From assembly GCF_001888165.1 (NCBI RefSeq), contig NZ_CP015455.1, forward strand, positions 620,001-684,000: DNA of 64,000 nt. Direction: 5' to 3'. Shown one piece after another: positions 8,966-17,769 of this stretch (positions are counted from its first letter, which is position 1; the number at the start of each line of letters is the position of its first letter). Made by a program: the position numbers and the translations under genes. Source of the DNA: Syntrophotalea acetylenica (GTDB lineage Bacteria > Desulfobacterota > Desulfuromonadia > Desulfuromonadales > Syntrophotaleaceae). The notes below the pieces were generated by a model. That model saw only the letters and a program-made list of their open reading frames with translations. It searched no databases and had not been told where the DNA came from.

Positions 8966-9838
8966 ATGTCTGCAAATCTGCTCGAAGGCAAAGTGGTGGC
9001 TGCAGCGGTGCTGGAAGATGTGGCCCGGCGCGTGGTGGCCCTCAAGGAAAAAGGCATTCAACCCGGACTCGGCACCATTCTGGTCGGGGAAGACGGTCCC
9101 AGCATCAGCTATGTCAACAAAAAGCACGAAACCTGCAAGGAAGTGGACATCGCCTCTTTCCATATAGAGATACCGGCTACTGCAACCCAGGCCGATCTGC
9201 TGACCGCCGTGCGGGACTTTAACGACAGTCCGCATGTCGATGCCTATATCATTCAGTATCCCCTGCCCAAAGGTTTTGATTTCAACCAGGCTTTGATGCT
9301 GATGGATCCGGACAAGGATGCCGATGGCCTGCATCCGGTCAATCTGGGCCGACTGGTTCTGCAGGAGCCCGGGCCGGTACCCTGCACCCCGGCCGGCATC
9401 CGCGCCATGCTCAAGCATTATGACATTCCCGTCGAGGGCCGGGAAGTAGTGGTTATCGGACGCGGTCCGACCCTTGGTCGTCCTCTGTCCCTGCTGCTGA
9501 CTCTCAAACAGCCCTTCGCCAATGCCGCGGTTACGGTGGTTCATTCCGGGATTCGCGATCTTGGCGCTTATACCCGCCGTGCCGATATTGTCATCGCCGC
9601 CGCCGGCAGCCCCGGTATCGTGCAACCGGATATGATCCGGCCCGGCGCTGTGGTGATCAGCGGCGGCATCAGCTGGGAGGGGCGTAAGCTGCTGCCCGAC
9701 GTCGACGAATCCGTGGCCGATGTCGCCGGCTGGATTACCCCCCGCCTTGGCGGCGTCGGTCCGACCACGGTCGCCATGTTGCTGCAGAATACCGTGCTGG
9801 CGGCCGAGCAGCGTGCCCGTCAGGCGGGCAAGCTGTAA
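8966..9838 (+). CDS. folD: Bifunctional methylenetetrahydrofolate dehydrogenase / methenyltetrahydrofolate cyclohydrolase
   Basis: A 290-residue FolD, the usual length. It interconverts 5,10-methylene- and 10-formyl-tetrahydrofolate through the methenyl intermediate in the cytosol. Conserved residues are visible: the catalytic Lys in SYVNKKHETCKE, Gln in IIQYPLPKGFD, Asp in DADGLHPVNLGRL, the cofactor site GRGPTLGRPLSLLL, and GVGPTTVAMLL near the end. The usual GRS of the NADP site reads GRG, a mild deviation. The start at 8966 has AAAAGGAG upstream. It is a single-gene unit with its own promoter (8863-8890) and terminator (9891-9925). Confidence 0.96.
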   Translation: MSANLLEGKVVAAAVLEDVARRVVALKEKGIQPGLGTILVGEDGPSISYVNKKHETCKEVDIASFHIEIPATATQADLLTAVRDFNDSPHVDAYIIQYPLPKGFDFNQALMLMDPDKDADGLHPVNLGRLVLQEPGPVPCTPAGIRAMLKHYDIPVEGREVVVIGRGPTLGRPLSLLLTLKQPFANAAVTVVHSGIRDLGAYTRRADIVIAAAGSPGIVQPDMIRPGAVVISGGISWEGRKLLPDVDESVADVAGWITPRLGGVGPTTVAMLLQNTVLAAEQRARQAGKL

Positions 9839-9890
9839 GTTTTTCTGCCATCCGCTGGTATGCTTGCGGAATGACCGGTTGACATCTTTC

Positions 9891-9925
9891 GAGGGCGCTG
9901 GCCGTAAAGGGCAGCGCCCTTTTTA
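9891..9925 (+). terminator. Intrinsic terminator after folD
   Basis: The stem AGGGCGCTG / CAGCGCCCT (9892-9900 and 9912-9920) is followed directly by TTTTT. It lies about 50 bp past the folD stop. Confidence 0.9.
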
Positions 9926-10334
9926 AATCCCATCCATTTCCCGCCGCTGATGCAGTGTCCATCCGTCGTTTCCGAGTGGGCACAGCAACAGATCTCTTTG
10001 TGAGAAGAACCGGATCGTGCAGTGAAACAATCTAATGACGATTAGAGTTATGCCATATTTTTATATACTATCTAAAAACTCATGATCCCTGTCACAGGAT
10101 TGCGAAAAAAGATGATGCTCGTTTCATTTAACATGTTGTTTTTTGGCCGCAAAATTAGCCTGTGCAAAAAAATACGCGTTTTTTCGCGCGCATTAGTTAT
10201 CTTTCTCAAATTTTCACCGATTTTATGCAGACCATTCATAAAATCCGGTTCATGTTTCAGGAAATTGGGCGCCTCCAACTAAAAATTTTTTGGCTGCATG
10301 TGAGGTCTTTTGGTATAAGCGAATTTTCATGGGG

Positions 10335-10355
10335 GATTGGTTTGCACAACCAATC
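10335..10355. promoter_or_regulatory. Perfect inverted repeat, probable operator
   Basis: GATTGGTT and AACCAATC (8-bp arms) flank a 5-base spacer TGCAC. The repeat sits about 28 bases upstream of a likely -10 box and 92 bp before the oxidoreductase start. The size and placement fit a site for a dimeric transcription factor; no regulator gene is adjacent. Confidence 0.5.
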
Positions 10356-10380
10356 TCTGTCTGCACTTTCTGATAATTTC

Positions 10381-10389
10381 TGCTATAGT
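10381..10389 (+). promoter_or_regulatory. Extended -10 promoter for the rubredoxin-type oxidoreductase
   Basis: TGCTATAGT contains TATAGT (10384-10389) preceded by TG at the extended -10 position. There is no good -35 box at the expected distance. Transcription from here would give a leader of about 50 bases. Confidence 0.4.
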
Positions 10390-10446
10390 CGCGTTTAATT
10401 ATTGTCTCCGTAGTGGTCGGGTGTTTTCATAAGGAGGAATCGCTTT

Positions 10447-11949
10447 ATGGCTGGCGAATCGATGCGATGTACCGTTTGCGGATATGTTCATGTGGGAGGC
10501 GAACTGCCGGCTTGCTGTCCGGTTTGTGGTGTGGGCCAGGAGTTGTTTGAGGCGGAGGAAGTTTCTTCCGTTGCGGTACCAGGTTCTCCTGCGCGAGCCT
10601 GGCGCTGCCTGGTATGTGATTATCTCCACGAAGGCGCCGCCCCGCCCGAAGCCTGCCCGGTGTGCGGCGCTGGACCCGATCAGTTCGAGGCTGTTTACGG
10701 GCAGGGTGGCGAACCGGAGACGGCCGATTCGGGGGCAACCATTGTCATTGTCGGAGCCGGCATCGCCGGTATATCGGCAGCCGCCGCCGCTCGTGAGACC
10801 AACCCCGCAGCCAGAATTCTTGTTGTTGGCCGGGAACCGGAACTGCCTTATTACCGCATCAATCTGACCCGTTACCTGGCCGGCGAGCTGACTTCCGAAC
10901 AGCTGAGTCTTCACCCTGCCGGCTGGTATGAAGAGCGGCGCATCGAACTCAGACCCTCTGTTGAAGTGACGGCGATCAATGCTGCAGCCAGGTCGATCCG
11001 GCTAGGCACGGGCGAGACCGTTTCCTACGATCGGCTGATTCTGACCCTGGGTGCGCACTCCTTTGTGCCGCCTGTGGCTGGAATCGACAAGGCCGGGGTC
11101 ATGACGCTGCGCACCTACCGGGATGCCTGTGCCCTTCTGGAAAAGGCCGGGCGCGGGGCGGGGTGCGTGGTGATCGGCGGCGGCGTGCTTGGCCTGGAAA
11201 CCGCGGCGGCCCTTGCCGGGCGGGGTGCCAGGGTGACCGTTATCGAAAGCTTTGACTGGTTGTTGCCCCGGCAGCTGAATCCCGCCGCCGGAAAACGGCT
11301 CGCCACGTATGTCGAAAAGCTCGGCATCCGTTTGCTCTGCGGTGTCCGGCTGCAAAAACTCGCGGGCGAAAACAAGGTGTCCGGGGTTGTTCTGGAGACC
11401 GGGGAAACCCTGCCCGCGGATCTGGTGATTTTTGCCGCAGGGGTTCGTTGCAACAATGCTCTGGCCAGGCAGGCAAATCTGGAGGTTCATGACGGCATTC
11501 TGGTCGACAATCGCATGCAGACTTCCATTGACGATATTTTCGCGGCCGGCGACGTGGCCGAACATCAGGGCGTGCTCTACGGTGCCTGGCTGCCGGCGCA
11601 GCAACAGGGCAAGGTTGCCGGCGTCAATGCCGCGGGGGGTAGTTCCCGTTTTCCCGGCTTGCCGCGGTCCAATATTCTCAAGGTTCTGGATGTCGATCTG
11701 TTCAGCATCGGCAATGTTCATCCCGCCGATGGCAGTTATCAGGTTTTCGAAGACAGTGCCGACGAACATTACGCTCTGTTTGTGTTCCGCAACAGCACAT
11801 TGGCCGGGGCTGTTCTGCTTGGGGATACATCTCTGTCGGCCCGGCTCAAGGAGTTGATCGAAAACCGCACCAGTTGTTCGACGATTCTGCATGGGGTCAG
11901 AAACGGGGCCGAACTTCGACGGCGATTATTGTCCGCGGGGCGGTCGTAA
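10447..11949 (+). CDS. FAD/NAD(P)-dependent oxidoreductase with two N-terminal rubredoxin-like domains
   Basis: A 500-residue fusion. Residues 8-27 and 54-73 each form a rubrerythrin-type rubredoxin knuckle: C8, C11, C24, C27 and C54, C57, C70, C73, each ending CPVCG. Each could hold one iron. From about residue 95 a class-I pyridine-nucleotide disulfide oxidoreductase fold follows: FAD site IVIVGAGIAGISAAAA, NAD site VVIGGGVLGLETAAALA, and the FAD ribityl site DIFAAGDVAEH. It resembles NADH:rubredoxin reductases and related NADH oxidases, with the electron carrier built in. The likely role is electron transfer from NAD(P)H for oxygen or peroxide detoxification under anaerobic life; the acceptor is unknown. 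AAGGAGG precedes the ATG. Confidence 0.85.
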   Translation: MAGESMRCTVCGYVHVGGELPACCPVCGVGQELFEAEEVSSVAVPGSPARAWRCLVCDYLHEGAAPPEACPVCGAGPDQFEAVYGQGGEPETADSGATIVIVGAGIAGISAAAAARETNPAARILVVGREPELPYYRINLTRYLAGELTSEQLSLHPAGWYEERRIELRPSVEVTAINAAARSIRLGTGETVSYDRLILTLGAHSFVPPVAGIDKAGVMTLRTYRDACALLEKAGRGAGCVVIGGGVLGLETAAALAGRGARVTVIESFDWLLPRQLNPAAGKRLATYVEKLGIRLLCGVRLQKLAGENKVSGVVLETGETLPADLVIFAAGVRCNNALARQANLEVHDGILVDNRMQTSIDDIFAAGDVAEHQGVLYGAWLPAQQQGKVAGVNAAGGSSRFPGLPRSNILKVLDVDLFSIGNVHPADGSYQVFEDSADEHYALFVFRNSTLAGAVLLGDTSLSARLKELIENRTSCSTILHGVRNGAELRRRLLSAGRS

Positions 11950-11954
11950 ATAGT

Positions 11955-13316
11955 ATGCGCGGGCTGTTTGGGGAGAGCATCATATGCTGGCGGCTCCGGA
12001 TGCTGGCGGCGAGCATTGCAGCCCTGCTCCTTGCGGCTTGCAGCCCGGTGGCCAAAGAGCGTCGGCTGGGTGACCTGCTGTTTTTTCCCCAACATCTTTC
12101 GGCTTACGTGCAGGCGGATACGGCACACCGGCCGTTGCTGCCAACAGACCGTCAGGAGCGGATGCAGCTCGGATTCCGACGTCGTTTTCTGGCGCCCTGG
12201 CAACCTGGATGGTCCAAGTGGCAAGGGAAGGATTTTTTTGCCATCGGCAAATGGTTGCTCGACGCCCCGGTTTATGGCAGCAACAGGGAGCCGCTGCCCA
12301 TGTCCCTGCGCCGGCAGTGGCTGTTCTTGTGTGACGAGCAGGCTTTTCCGTCCGCCGACTATCCCGCCATAACCGTTCATGCCGCCAACCTTCGGGGCGT
12401 ACCTGCCCGACAGCCTGTCTTCTACAACCCGGCGCTGCCGGGCGAGGGCTTCCCCTTCGATTATCTGCAATATTCTTCCCTGCCCGCTGGTACCCCGGTT
12501 CGGGTTCGGCATCGTTCGGCGGATGGTTGCTGGCTGCTGGTGGAAACCGAGGCCATGTTCGGCTGGATTCCCGCTCCCGACGTTGCGCCGGTTGATGAAG
12601 CCTGCATCGATATGTATGCGGCGGCTCCGTGGCGCGTGGTGATAGCTGATGGGGTGCCGCTGCGCGATGAGTACGGAGAGGTGCTTGCGGTCGCCAGCCT
12701 CGGCAGTGTGTGGCCGCAGGCGCAACCCGGACAGGTGCTGGTGCCGGTTCGCGGCGAAGGGGGACGTGCCGAACTGCGCTCCGCCGGTTTGCGGGAGGTC
12801 GACGGTCCGGTCTTCCCCTTGTCCCTGACCCCGGCCAGCATCGCCGATCTTGGCGAGCGCCTGCTCGGCAACCCCTACGACTGGGGAGGCCAGTTCGGTA
12901 GTCGGGACTGCTCCGCGACCCTGCGCGATCTGTTTGCCTGCTTCGGCCTCTACCTGCCCCGGAATTCGGCGGCCCAGGCCAGACAGGGGGTGCGTCTTGA
13001 ACTTGCCTCTCTGACGGCTACGGAAAAGGCGTCGGTTATCCGTCTTCGTGCCGTACCCTGGCTGACCCTGGTTCACATGCCTGGGCACATCATGTTGTAT
13101 GTGGGGGAGTTCAACGGGCAGCCGGCCTTTCTGCACACCCTGTGGGGGCTCAGAATCCGTGAGCGCGGTGGCGTCGAGGGGCGCTATCCGGTCGGGCGCA
13201 CAGTGATTACCGGGTGGCGTCCTGGCGACGAACTGGACAGCCTGCTGCGTCCGGAGGGGGTTTTGCTGAATCGGATACAAACCCTGGTGCTGCTGGATCA
13301 AGAGGCGGGAGAATGA
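11955..13316 (+). CDS. NlpC/P60-family lipoprotein with N-terminal SH3-type domains
   Basis: A 453-residue putative murein endopeptidase. A signal peptide with hydrophobic core (AASIAALLLAAC) ends in a lipobox, so the protein is probably a lipoprotein exported to the outer membrane. The middle contains SH3-like segments (PAGTPVRVRHR, then WLLVETEAMFGWIP). The C-terminal NlpC/P60 domain has the catalytic Cys in YDWGGQFGSRDCSATLRDLF and a His in MPGHIMLYVGEF. The layout matches the NlpC/P60 family with N-terminal SH3b1/SH3b2 domains. The start at 11955 gives a complete signal peptide; 12000 is an alternative. No strong ribosome site is visible, and the gene follows the oxidoreductase by 5 bp. 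Confidence 0.85.
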   Translation: MRGLFGESIICWRLRMLAASIAALLLAACSPVAKERRLGDLLFFPQHLSAYVQADTAHRPLLPTDRQERMQLGFRRRFLAPWQPGWSKWQGKDFFAIGKWLLDAPVYGSNREPLPMSLRRQWLFLCDEQAFPSADYPAITVHAANLRGVPARQPVFYNPALPGEGFPFDYLQYSSLPAGTPVRVRHRSADGCWLLVETEAMFGWIPAPDVAPVDEACIDMYAAAPWRVVIADGVPLRDEYGEVLAVASLGSVWPQAQPGQVLVPVRGEGGRAELRSAGLREVDGPVFPLSLTPASIADLGERLLGNPYDWGGQFGSRDCSATLRDLFACFGLYLPRNSAAQARQGVRLELASLTATEKASVIRLRAVPWLTLVHMPGHIMLYVGEFNGQPAFLHTLWGLRIRERGGVEGRYPVGRTVITGWRPGDELDSLLRPEGVLLNRIQTLVLLDQEAGE

Positions 13317-13331
13317 ATCGGTTCTCCAGCA

Positions 13332-13507
13332 GTTTTCATCCGGAAACGGCCCTTTTCCGCCGTGGCGGCGTCAATCCGCAGGCTTGCTTGTGCGGCGTAC
13401 CGATGTACGCTTCCGCGCAACCCCTTGATTTCCTTGCCAAAACGAAAAATTGCTCGTTTCCCATATGAAAACCAGGGTGTATCCATCCGGAGTTTCCGGA
13501 TGGATAC
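13332..13507. repeat. Dispersed repeat, short form (copy C)
   Basis: A 176-bp element almost identical to copy B at 7002-7177, starting GTTTTCATCCGGAAACGGCC and ending in a near-perfect palindrome (GTATCCATCCGGA / TCCGGATGGATAC). It begins 15 bp after the NlpC/P60 stop. Small ORFs on both strands within it reflect the repeat and not genes. Confidence 0.88.
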
Positions 13508-13839
13508 CAACTAATAACCGGCAAGAAGTGCCATCCTCCCTCCGGCAAACATGAAAGATCGGGTTTGCCGCCTGGGAGAGGGCGGCGATTTGTTGCGGTA
13601 CGTGTCTCTCTGTCCTCTTTTGGATCACCTTCCGATTTTTAAACAGCGACTCCATAAATTCGCAAGAAAATTGCAACTGACTGAATTCACAAGAACAATT
13701 CCGGTTTTTCAAAAAATGGAAAGCTGGCAGAGCATTTGCAATGCTGTATACAGCACCCAGCGTTGTTCGGGTGCTTTCACGTGGATAGCGGTTGTTTGCT
13801 GTTGCAATGAAGTCAGGGACTCGCAAAGGAGACACAACA
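13508..13839. other. Leader region of the ribbon-helix-helix gene
   Basis: A non-coding stretch with several repeats. Two imperfect direct repeats (AATTCGCAAGAAAATT at 13657 and AATTCACAAGAACAATT at 13684) lie 27 bp apart. Two overlapping palindromes follow at 13731-13755. The upstream part also holds a weak GGGTTTGCCGCC / GGCAAAC pairing. No protein-coding signal was found. Confidence 0.5.
13731..13755. promoter_or_regulatory. Overlapping palindromes, probable operator of the RHH gene
   Basis: AGCATT-TGC-AATGCT (13731-13745) overlaps the perfect 14-bp palindrome TGCTGTATACAGCA (13742-13755). They lie about 85 bp upstream of a ribbon-helix-helix protein, a family that often represses its own promoter by binding short palindromes. 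Confidence 0.5.
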
Positions 13840-13998
13840 ATGGGTAAGAGCGTGGAAAATCCGAAAAAGAACATTATTTCCTGCCGTGTCAACGATCGGG
13901 AAATGCAGGTTCTGCAGAATCTGGCCAAAAAAGCCGGTACCAATATCTCCGACCTGGTGCGTCAGAGCATTCTGTCTCTGGCGCAGAATCATGGCTGA
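13840..13998 (+). CDS. Small ribbon-helix-helix (CopG-type) protein
   Basis: A 52-residue protein with the ribbon-helix-helix pattern: a short strand (NIISCRVND), a helix (REMQVLQNLAKKAG), the turn TNIS, and a second helix (DLVRQSILSLAQ). Such proteins act as dimers, with the strand entering the DNA major groove. AAAGGAG lies nine bases upstream of the ATG. No toxin or other partner gene follows, so it is either a lone regulator or an orphan antitoxin-like protein. The palindromes upstream suggest autoregulation. I cannot name its targets. Confidence 0.8.
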   Translation: MGKSVENPKKNIISCRVNDREMQVLQNLAKKAGTNISDLVRQSILSLAQNHG

Positions 13999-14144
13999 GG
14001 CTGCAGGTCGGGGCTGTGGTTTTCCCTTGAGGGTAACCCCGGTACCGACCGGCGGTCGTACAGCTTTGCGCGTCTGATTCGTGGTTGCCGGGTGGCTTCT
14101 GGCCATTGTGCCGGCATCGCAAGGCGCAAGCATTCCTGGGGAGG

Positions 14145-14196
14145 CGACAAAGGGCCGTCCAATGCGTGCCGAAACGCAGTGGGCGGCCCTTTGTCG
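14145..14196. other. Long perfect stem-loop upstream of ileS
   Basis: A perfect 13-bp stem (CGACAAAGGGCCG at 14145-14157 and its complement at 14184-14196) encloses a 26-base loop that can form a smaller GCGT/ACGC stem. No T run follows on either strand, so it is an imperfect terminator candidate for the upstream small gene or a structured RNA element. It is upstream of the likely ileS promoter and lacks the T-box antiterminator signature. Confidence 0.5.
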
Positions 14197-14217
14197 TTCC
14201 AAAAGTCCCCTTTTCTC

Positions 14218-14245
14218 TTGACTTATATGGGGGTTTTGCTAATTT
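14218..14245 (+). promoter_or_regulatory. Probable promoter of ileS-lspA
   Basis: TTGACT (14218-14223) and TAATTT (14240-14245) are separated by 16 bases, about 45 bp before the ileS start. Confidence 0.5.
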
Positions 14246-14291
14246 ATCAGACTTGTTTTTTGCCACCCAGCAGACTCTCGGGAGGAGTGCG

Positions 14292-17075
14292 ATGGACTAC
14301 AAACAGACCCTTAATCTGCCGGAAACCGAGTTCCCCATGCGCGGCAATCTGCCCAGGCGGGAACCCGAAATTCTGGAGCAATGGCAGGGCATGGGGCTTT
14401 ATGAAAAAATGGAGGAAGCCGGCCGCAAGCGGCCCAATTTCACCCTGCACGATGGCCCCCCCTATGCCAACGGCCACATCCATATCGGCCACGCCCTGAA
14501 CAAGATTCTCAAGGACATCGTACTCAAAAGCCGCCGCATGCAGGGCTATTATGCCCCTTACGTGCCTGGTTGGGACTGTCACGGTCTGCCCATCGAACTG
14601 ATGGTGGATAAACAGCTGGGAAACAAAAAGCGCGAGATGAGCAAGGCCGAGATCCGCAAAGAGTGCCGCACCTATGCCGATACCTGGGTGAAAATACAAA
14701 GCGCGGAATTCGAACGACTGGGCGTGCTGGGTGAGTGGAATCGCCCCTATCTGACCATGACTCACCATTACGAGGCGGTCACGGCCAGGGAATTGGCGCG
14801 TTTTGTGGAGAGGGGAGGGCTGTTCAAAGGTAAAAAGCCGATCCACTGGTGCTCGTCCTGCGTAACGGCGCTGGCGGAAGCCGAAGTGGAATACGCCGAC
14901 CATACGTCGCCTTCCATCTACGTCAAATTTGCTTATGCCGACGAACTGCCGTTGGAGCTGGCGGAGCTGGCCGGTCGCGAGCTGTCCTTTGTCATCTGGA
15001 CCACAACGCCCTGGACCATTCCCGCCAATTTGGCGGTGTGTCTGAATCCGGCCCTGTCTTATGCCATTGTCGAAGCCGGCGGCGAGCTGCTGGTGATGGC
15101 GGAAGATCTGGTGTCGTCGGTCATGCAGCAGATCGGCGTGGAAGCGTATCGGGTGGTTAGAACCTTCAACGCGGCGATTTTCGAACGCAAAACCTGCCGC
15201 CATCCCCTGTACGACCGTGCGTCCCTGATTATTCTCGGGGATCATGTTACCCTTGAAGCCGGCACCGGTTGCGTACACATCGCTCCAGGCCACGGTCAGG
15301 ACGACTACGTGGTCGGCCTCGCCTACGGGCTGGAGGTCTACAACCCGGTGGACGATTATGGGCGCTATTACGAGAATGTCGAATTTTTCGGCGGCATGAA
15401 GGTCAGCGAGGCCAATGCCGCGGTGAATGCCAAGCTGAGCGAGGTCGGGGCGTTGCTGCAGGAAAGCAATATCAGCCACAGCTATCCCCACTGCTGGCGT
15501 TGCAAAAAGCCGATCATTTTCCGCGCCACCGAGCAATGGTTCATTTCCATGGAGGCCAATGGCCTGCGTGCAAAGGCCCTGCAACACATCAACGACGTGA
15601 CCTGGATCCCGCGCTGGGGGCGCGACCGGATCTACAACATGGTCGAAAACCGCCCCGATTGGTGTATCAGCCGCCAGCGCAGCTGGGGGGTCCCCATCAC
15701 AATTTTCTATTGTGCGAAATGTGGCGAGGCCCTCGAGGACAGCAGGGTGATGCACCATGTGGCCGATCTGTTCGAGCAGGGCGGCAGCGACCTGTGGTTC
15801 GAAAAGGAAGCCCGTGACCTGATGCCGGCCGGCACGGTCTGCGCATCCTGCGGCCACGACGATTTCATCAAGGAAACCGATATCCTCGATGTCTGGTTCG
15901 ACTCCGGAGTGTCCCATGCCGCGGTTCTGGAAAACCGTGATTACCTGCAGTGGCCTGCCGATCTTTACCTGGAAGGCAGCGATCAGCATCGCGGATGGTT
16001 TCATTCCAGTCTGCTCGCCTCGGTCGGCACCCGCGAACACACACCGTACAAGGCGGTGCTGACGCACGGGTTCGTCGTCGACGGCAAGGGCAAGAAGATG
16101 TCCAAGTCCGTCGGCAACGTGGTTGCGCCCGAGGAGGTGATCAAGAAGTACGGCGCGGAAATTCTGCGCCTGTGGGTGGCGGCCCAGGATTACCGCGATG
16201 ATGTCCGCATCAGCGATGAGATCCTGCAGCGGCTTTCCGATGCCTACCGCCGCATCCGCAATACCGCCCGCTACATGCTCGGTAATCTGGCAGGGTTCGA
16301 CCCGTCCCGCGACATGGTTTCCGACGATCAGTTGCTGGAACTCGACCGTTGGGCCCTGGCCAAACTGGAAGATCTGGCCGGGAAAGTCGAGAAGGCCTAT
16401 GAAAGTTATGAATTCCACATCATTTATCACGCGGTGCACAATTTCTGCAGCGTCGAGATGAGTTCCTTTTATCTGGATGTGCTCAAGGACAGGCTGTATG
16501 CCTCTGGCGCCGAAAGCCTTGAACGGCGCAGCGCCCAGACCGCCATGTTCCGGATACTGGAGTGCGTGACGCGCCTGATCGCTCCGGTACTGTCGTTTAC
16601 CGCCGAGGAGATCTGGGGATTTTTGCCGGGGCCGCGCCCCGAAAGTGTGCATCTGGCCGATTTTGTTCGCTTCTCCGGAAATTCGCGCGACAAACTCATG
16701 GAAGATCGCTACGATCGTTTGCTCGCCATCCGGTCGGAGGTTTCCAAGGCACTGGAACTGGCCCGCAACGACAAGGTGGTCGGCCATTCCCTCGATGCAC
16801 GCGTGCTGTTGAGCAGTGCGGACAGCGGATTGCACGAACTGCTCAACAGCTACCGACAGCACCTGGCGGCCTTGTTCATCGTCTCCCAGGTCGAACTGCT
16901 CGATGATCTGCAGGGCGGCCTGCAGTGCGAATCCCTGCCCGGCCTCGGGATCCGGGTGGAAAAAGCCCTGGGCGATAAATGTGAGCGTTGCTGGAATTAT
17001 TCAACCACGGTCGGCGACAGCGCCGAACATCCGAATCTTTGCCAGCGCTGCGTCGAGGTTCTCAGCCGCCAATGA
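14292..17075 (+). CDS. ileS: Isoleucyl-tRNA synthetase
   Basis: A 927-residue class I aminoacyl-tRNA synthetase that charges tRNA-Ile. The HIGH signature is in [14 protein letters not shown] near residue 65, and the KMSKS loop is in [14 protein letters not shown] near residue 603. The editing domain ([14 protein letters not shown]) and the anticodon-binding domain are complete. The C-terminal zinc ribbon is present (CERCWNYS, then CQRC), as in the E. coli-type bacterial enzyme. The start at 14292 has GGAGGAG five bases upstream; the frame upstream has no homology. The stop overlaps the lspA start by four bases (ATGA). Confidence 0.98.
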   Translation: MDYKQTLNLPETEFPMRGNLPRREPEILEQWQGMGLYEKMEEAGRKRPNFTLHDGPPYANGHIHIGHALNKILKDIVLKSRRMQGYYAPYVPGWDCHGLPIELMVDKQLGNKKREMSKAEIRKECRTYADTWVKIQSAEFERLGVLGEWNRPYLTMTHHYEAVTARELARFVERGGLFKGKKPIHWCSSCVTALAEAEVEYADHTSPSIYVKFAYADELPLELAELAGRELSFVIWTTTPWTIPANLAVCLNPALSYAIVEAGGELLVMAEDLVSSVMQQIGVEAYRVVRTFNAAIFERKTCRHPLYDRASLIILGDHVTLEAGTGCVHIAPGHGQDDYVVGLAYGLEVYNPVDDYGRYYENVEFFGGMKVSEANAAVNAKLSEVGALLQESNISHSYPHCWRCKKPIIFRATEQWFISMEANGLRAKALQHINDVTWIPRWGRDRIYNMVENRPDWCISRQRSWGVPITIFYCAKCGEALEDSRVMHHVADLFEQGGSDLWFEKEARDLMPAGTVCASCGHDDFIKETDILDVWFDSGVSHAAVLENRDYLQWPADLYLEGSDQHRGWFHSSLLASVGTREHTPYKAVLTHGFVVDGKGKKMSKSVGNVVAPEEVIKKYGAEILRLWVAAQDYRDDVRISDEILQRLSDAYRRIRNTARYMLGNLAGFDPSRDMVSDDQLLELDRWALAKLEDLAGKVEKAYESYEFHIIYHAVHNFCSVEMSSFYLDVLKDRLYASGAESLERRSAQTAMFRILECVTRLIAPVLSFTAEEIWGFLPGPRPESVHLADFVRFSGNSRDKLMEDRYDRLLAIRSEVSKALELARNDKVVGHSLDARVLLSSADSGLHELLNSYRQHLAALFIVSQVELLDDLQGGLQCESLPGLGIRVEKALGDKCERCWNYSTTVGDSAEHPNLCQRCVEVLSRQ

Positions 17076-17581
17076 AACATACCCGATATCGCCTGCTGCT
17101 GTTGATCGCGTCACTGGTCGCCGGGCTGGACCAGTTCAGTAAATGGCTCGTGGTGCAAAACTTTCACCTGCACGAGGCGCGTCCGCTGGTGCCGGGTTTT
17201 TTTGACCTGGTTTATGTGCGCAACAAGGGGGCGGCTTTCGGCATGCTGGCCGACAGCGGATTCCGGGTGCCTTTCCTGCTTACCACTACCCTGATCGCGG
17301 TGATATTTCTGGTGTGGTTTTACCGTCAGTACCGATGCGATCAGGTTTTGGCACGTTGGGCGGTCAGTCTTGTGCTCGGCGGTGCGGTCGGGAATCTTGT
17401 CGACCGCGTGCGGTATGGAGAAGTGGTCGATTTTCTCGATGTTCACTGGCACCAGTACCACTGGCCAGCTTTCAATATCGCCGATACGGCCATCTGTGTC
17501 GGCGTGGGGCTGCTGTTGCTGGCTCAGTGGCGGGAAGGGCGCCGCCAACAGAGCGCGGCACCCTGTTCGGATCGAAAATAA
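17072..17581 (+). CDS. lspA: Lipoprotein signal peptidase (signal peptidase II)
   Basis: A 169-residue inner-membrane aspartyl protease that removes signal peptides from prolipoproteins after diacylglycerol transfer. Four membrane segments are visible. The first ends in GLDQFSKW, and the catalytic aspartates lie in [19 protein letters not shown] and [22 protein letters not shown] matches the conserved NxGxAFG element. It is coupled to ileS by an ATGA overlap, the order commonly seen in proteobacteria. A terminator follows 22 bp after the stop. Its substrates would include the lipoproteins encoded in this window. Confidence 0.97.
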   Translation: MKHTRYRLLLLIASLVAGLDQFSKWLVVQNFHLHEARPLVPGFFDLVYVRNKGAAFGMLADSGFRVPFLLTTTLIAVIFLVWFYRQYRCDQVLARWAVSLVLGGAVGNLVDRVRYGEVVDFLDVHWHQYHWPAFNIADTAICVGVGLLLLAQWREGRRQQSAAPCSDRK

Positions 17582-17603
17582 GTCATTCTCAACAACCATA
17601 ACC

Positions 17604-17638
17604 AAGCCGGTCCGGTAGTTTTACCGCGCCGGCTTTTT
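17604..17638 (+). terminator. Intrinsic terminator after lspA
   Basis: A stem of AAGCCGG / CCGGCTT extended by GGTA / TACC, with a TTTT loop region and a trailing TTTTT, lies 22 bp past lspA. Confidence 0.85.
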
Positions 17639-17769
17639 GCATGGTACGGCAGGCGGACGACACCACCCCCGGGGGAGGAGGGCCACATCGCTGAACAGGC
17701 GCTGCGCCCGTTTCCCGGATGTTTGGGGACAAGGCACCGGTGTCGTGGTTCTCTGTATAAGTGGTTCGT

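Larger units (their letters stand above)
9839..10446. other. AT-rich intergenic region between folD and the rubredoxin-type oxidoreductase
   Basis: About 600 bp without a credible gene; ORFs of 66-78 codons here have no ribosome sites and no recognisable features. It holds the folD terminator at the left, a long AT-rich stretch (10020-10330) unlike the GC-rich surroundings, and a palindrome plus -10-like box at the right that probably control the next gene. Confidence 0.6.

Noticed and set aside
9839-10446. Small ORFs of 66-78 codons in the AT-rich region after folD
   Set aside because: No ribosome sites, no recognisable domain, and overlapping frames on both strands.
13298-13510. ORFs on both strands inside repeat copies B and C
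   Set aside because: They recur only because the DNA repeat recurs; the reading frames change between copies and lack ribosome sites.
14100-14291. T-box riboswitch in front of ileS
   Set aside because: The conserved antiterminator motif is absent, and the hairpin present lies upstream of the likely promoter.
14247-16862. An 871-codon open frame on the minus strand across ileS
   Set aside because: It is fully antisense to the well-supported ileS gene. Long shadow frames are common in GC-rich genes; no ribosome site or known domain is present.
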